DNA from: Treponema sp.
GTDB lineage: Bacteria; Spirochaetota; Spirochaetia; Treponematales; Breznakiellaceae
Direction of reading: 5' to 3'
DNA length: 5,775 nucleotides
Assembly (NCBI GenBank): GCA_031280065.1
Contig: JAITHH010000098.1
Location: 1-5,775, forward strand
Shown one piece after another: positions 4,940-5,775 of the stretch. Every line of letters starts with the position of its first letter. Positions within the stretch are counted from its first letter, which is position 1. Made by a program: the position numbers and the translations under genes. Below the pieces are notes generated by a model. The model was given only the letters and a program-made list of their open reading frames with translations. It was not told the DNA's origin and did not search any database.

Positions 4940-5775
4940 ATGCGGGCGGAAAAACGGCTGACCGGCGAGGCGATTGCGGCGCTGCGGGCGGAAATCGCCG
5001 ATGCCGGAGGGAACGAAATCTTCGCCCTGGGCTGCCTGGACGAGGCGGGGCTGGTCGCCGCCGTCAAAGTCCTGGCCCGGGGCAGTGCGGACGCGGTTCC
5101 CGCCCTTGACGAGGGGGCCGGCGGCGCGGACGTGCTGATCCACAACCACCCCTCAGGCCGCTTGACCCCCAGCGATAACGATCTGATCATAGCGTCCCGC
5201 GCCGCAGAGAACGGCGCGGGTTCCTTCATTGTTGATAACGAGGTCAGCGCGGTCTATGTAACCGCCGAGCCGGTCCGCAAGCGGACCCGCAAAGCCCTGG
5301 ACGCGGAGCGGATCTGCGCGGCTTTAGAGGAAGGGGGGGCCGTTGCCCGCCGGCTCCCCGCGTACGAGACGCGGCCCTCCCAGCTTGACTTGATGCGGCT
5401 TATCATCCGGGGCTTCAACGAGGACGCCCTGACCGCCGCCGAAGCGGGAACCGGGGTGGGCAAATCCTTCGCCTACCTCCTGCCCGCCATGCGCTTCGCC
5501 CTGGATAACGACGAGCGGATCATCATCTCCACCGCCACCATCACCCTCCAGCAGCAGCTCTATGAAAAGGACATCCCGCTGGTCGCCTCCGCGCTGAACC
5601 GGAAGCTCAAGGCGGCGCTGATCAAGGGCCGGGGGAATTACCTCTGCCGCCGCCGTCTGGACGACGCCCTGCGGGAACCTTCCATAGATGAAGACGAGAA
5701 CGAAGCGATCCGCTCCATCGCGGTTTGGGCGGAAAGCACCAAGACCGGTTCCCGCTCGGACCTGGCCTTCATGCC
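4940..5775 (+). CDS. DinG/XPD-type helicase with N-terminal RadC-like JAMM domain (3' end outside window)
   Basis: The frame runs open from ATG 4940 to the window edge, 278 complete codons. Residues about 20-110 form a RadC/MPN+ domain with a full JAMM zinc motif: Glu26 (NEIFALG), His68 and His70 in HNHPSG, and Ser78/Asp81 in PSDND. Residues from about 140 start a superfamily 2 helicase of the DinG/XPD group: RPSQLDLM (145-152) as Q-motif, Walker A GTGVGKS (170-176) in EAGTGVGKSFAYLLPA, motif Ia STATITLQQQL (197-207), and KGRGNYLC (229-236) whose Cys236 fits the first iron-sulfur cluster ligand. DinG helicases unwind DNA 5' to 3' and resolve R-loops and repair structures. The remaining FeS cysteines, the DEAH box and the second motor domain lie beyond the window. 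No good Shine-Dalgarno precedes the ATG, so translation may be coupled to the oxidoreductase 19 nt upstream. The domain calls are firm; the role of the JAMM domain is unknown. Confidence 0.88.
   Translation, partial: MRAEKRLTGEAIAALRAEIADAGGNEIFALGCLDEAGLVAAVKVLARGSADAVPALDEGAGGADVLIHNHPSGRLTPSDNDLIIASRAAENGAGSFIVDNEVSAVYVTAEPVRKRTRKALDAERICAALEEGGAVARRLPAYETRPSQLDLMRLIIRGFNEDALTAAEAGTGVGKSFAYLLPAMRFALDNDERIIISTATITLQQQLYEKDIPLVASALNRKLKAALIKGRGNYLCRRRLDDALREPSIDEDENEAIRSIAVWAESTKTGSRSDLAFM

Noticed and set aside
4441..5229. 262-codon open frame on the minus strand across the oxidoreductase end and helicase start
   Set aside because: It crosses two well-supported plus-strand genes, has low-complexity Ala/Arg/Ser composition and no recognisable domain; a GC-rich antisense shadow.

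Overview
The window is a bacterial chromosome segment that is mostly GC-rich, with one clearly AT-richer island around 968-1380. I read it as a spirochete, probably a Treponema of the high-GC, gut-associated kind. The reasons are the type of small XRE regulator present, the ApbE/Ftp-like protein with a lipoprotein-like leader, and a PilZ protein with a receiver-like front half. This assignment is inference from recalled family knowledge, not a database match.

Layout. 1-825: 3' half of leuA (2-isopropylmalate synthase), cut by the left edge. 826-967: non-coding, holding a degenerate CACGGAA repeat and a weak hairpin. 968-1300 (minus): a small XRE-family HTH regulator in AT-rich DNA. 1301-1509: divergent control region with a palindrome at the regulator start, a possible sigma70 promoter for the rightward gene, and a leader containing three hairpins. 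1510-1770: an 86-residue Ser/Cys-rich lipoprotein. 1771-1885: convergent gap filled by a G/C-run hairpin repeat (copy A). 1886-2902 (minus): apbE-like FAD:protein FMN transferase. 2903-2927: a 25-bp divergent spacer. 2928-3713: degenerate-receiver plus PilZ protein (c-di-GMP effector). 3714-3864: second copy (B) of the hairpin repeat in opposite orientation, then a strong ribosome binding site. 3865-4920: Gfo/Idh/MocA-family oxidoreductase. 4940-5775: 5' part of a DinG/XPD-type helicase that carries an N-terminal RadC-like JAMM domain, cut by the right edge.

How the parts relate. No single pathway unites the window; it looks like several short transcription units. The oxidoreductase and helicase are 19 nt apart on the same strand and probably co-transcribed. 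The XRE regulator and lipoprotein are divergent and may form a small regulated pair in acquired DNA. The apbE and PilZ genes are divergent across a spacer too short for two ordinary promoters, and this pair is bracketed by the inverted copies A and B of the repeat.

The points most worth a second look are the JAMM-helicase fusion, the Cys-rich mini-lipoprotein with its structured leader, the three apparently Shine-Dalgarno-less starts, and the inverted repeat pair.
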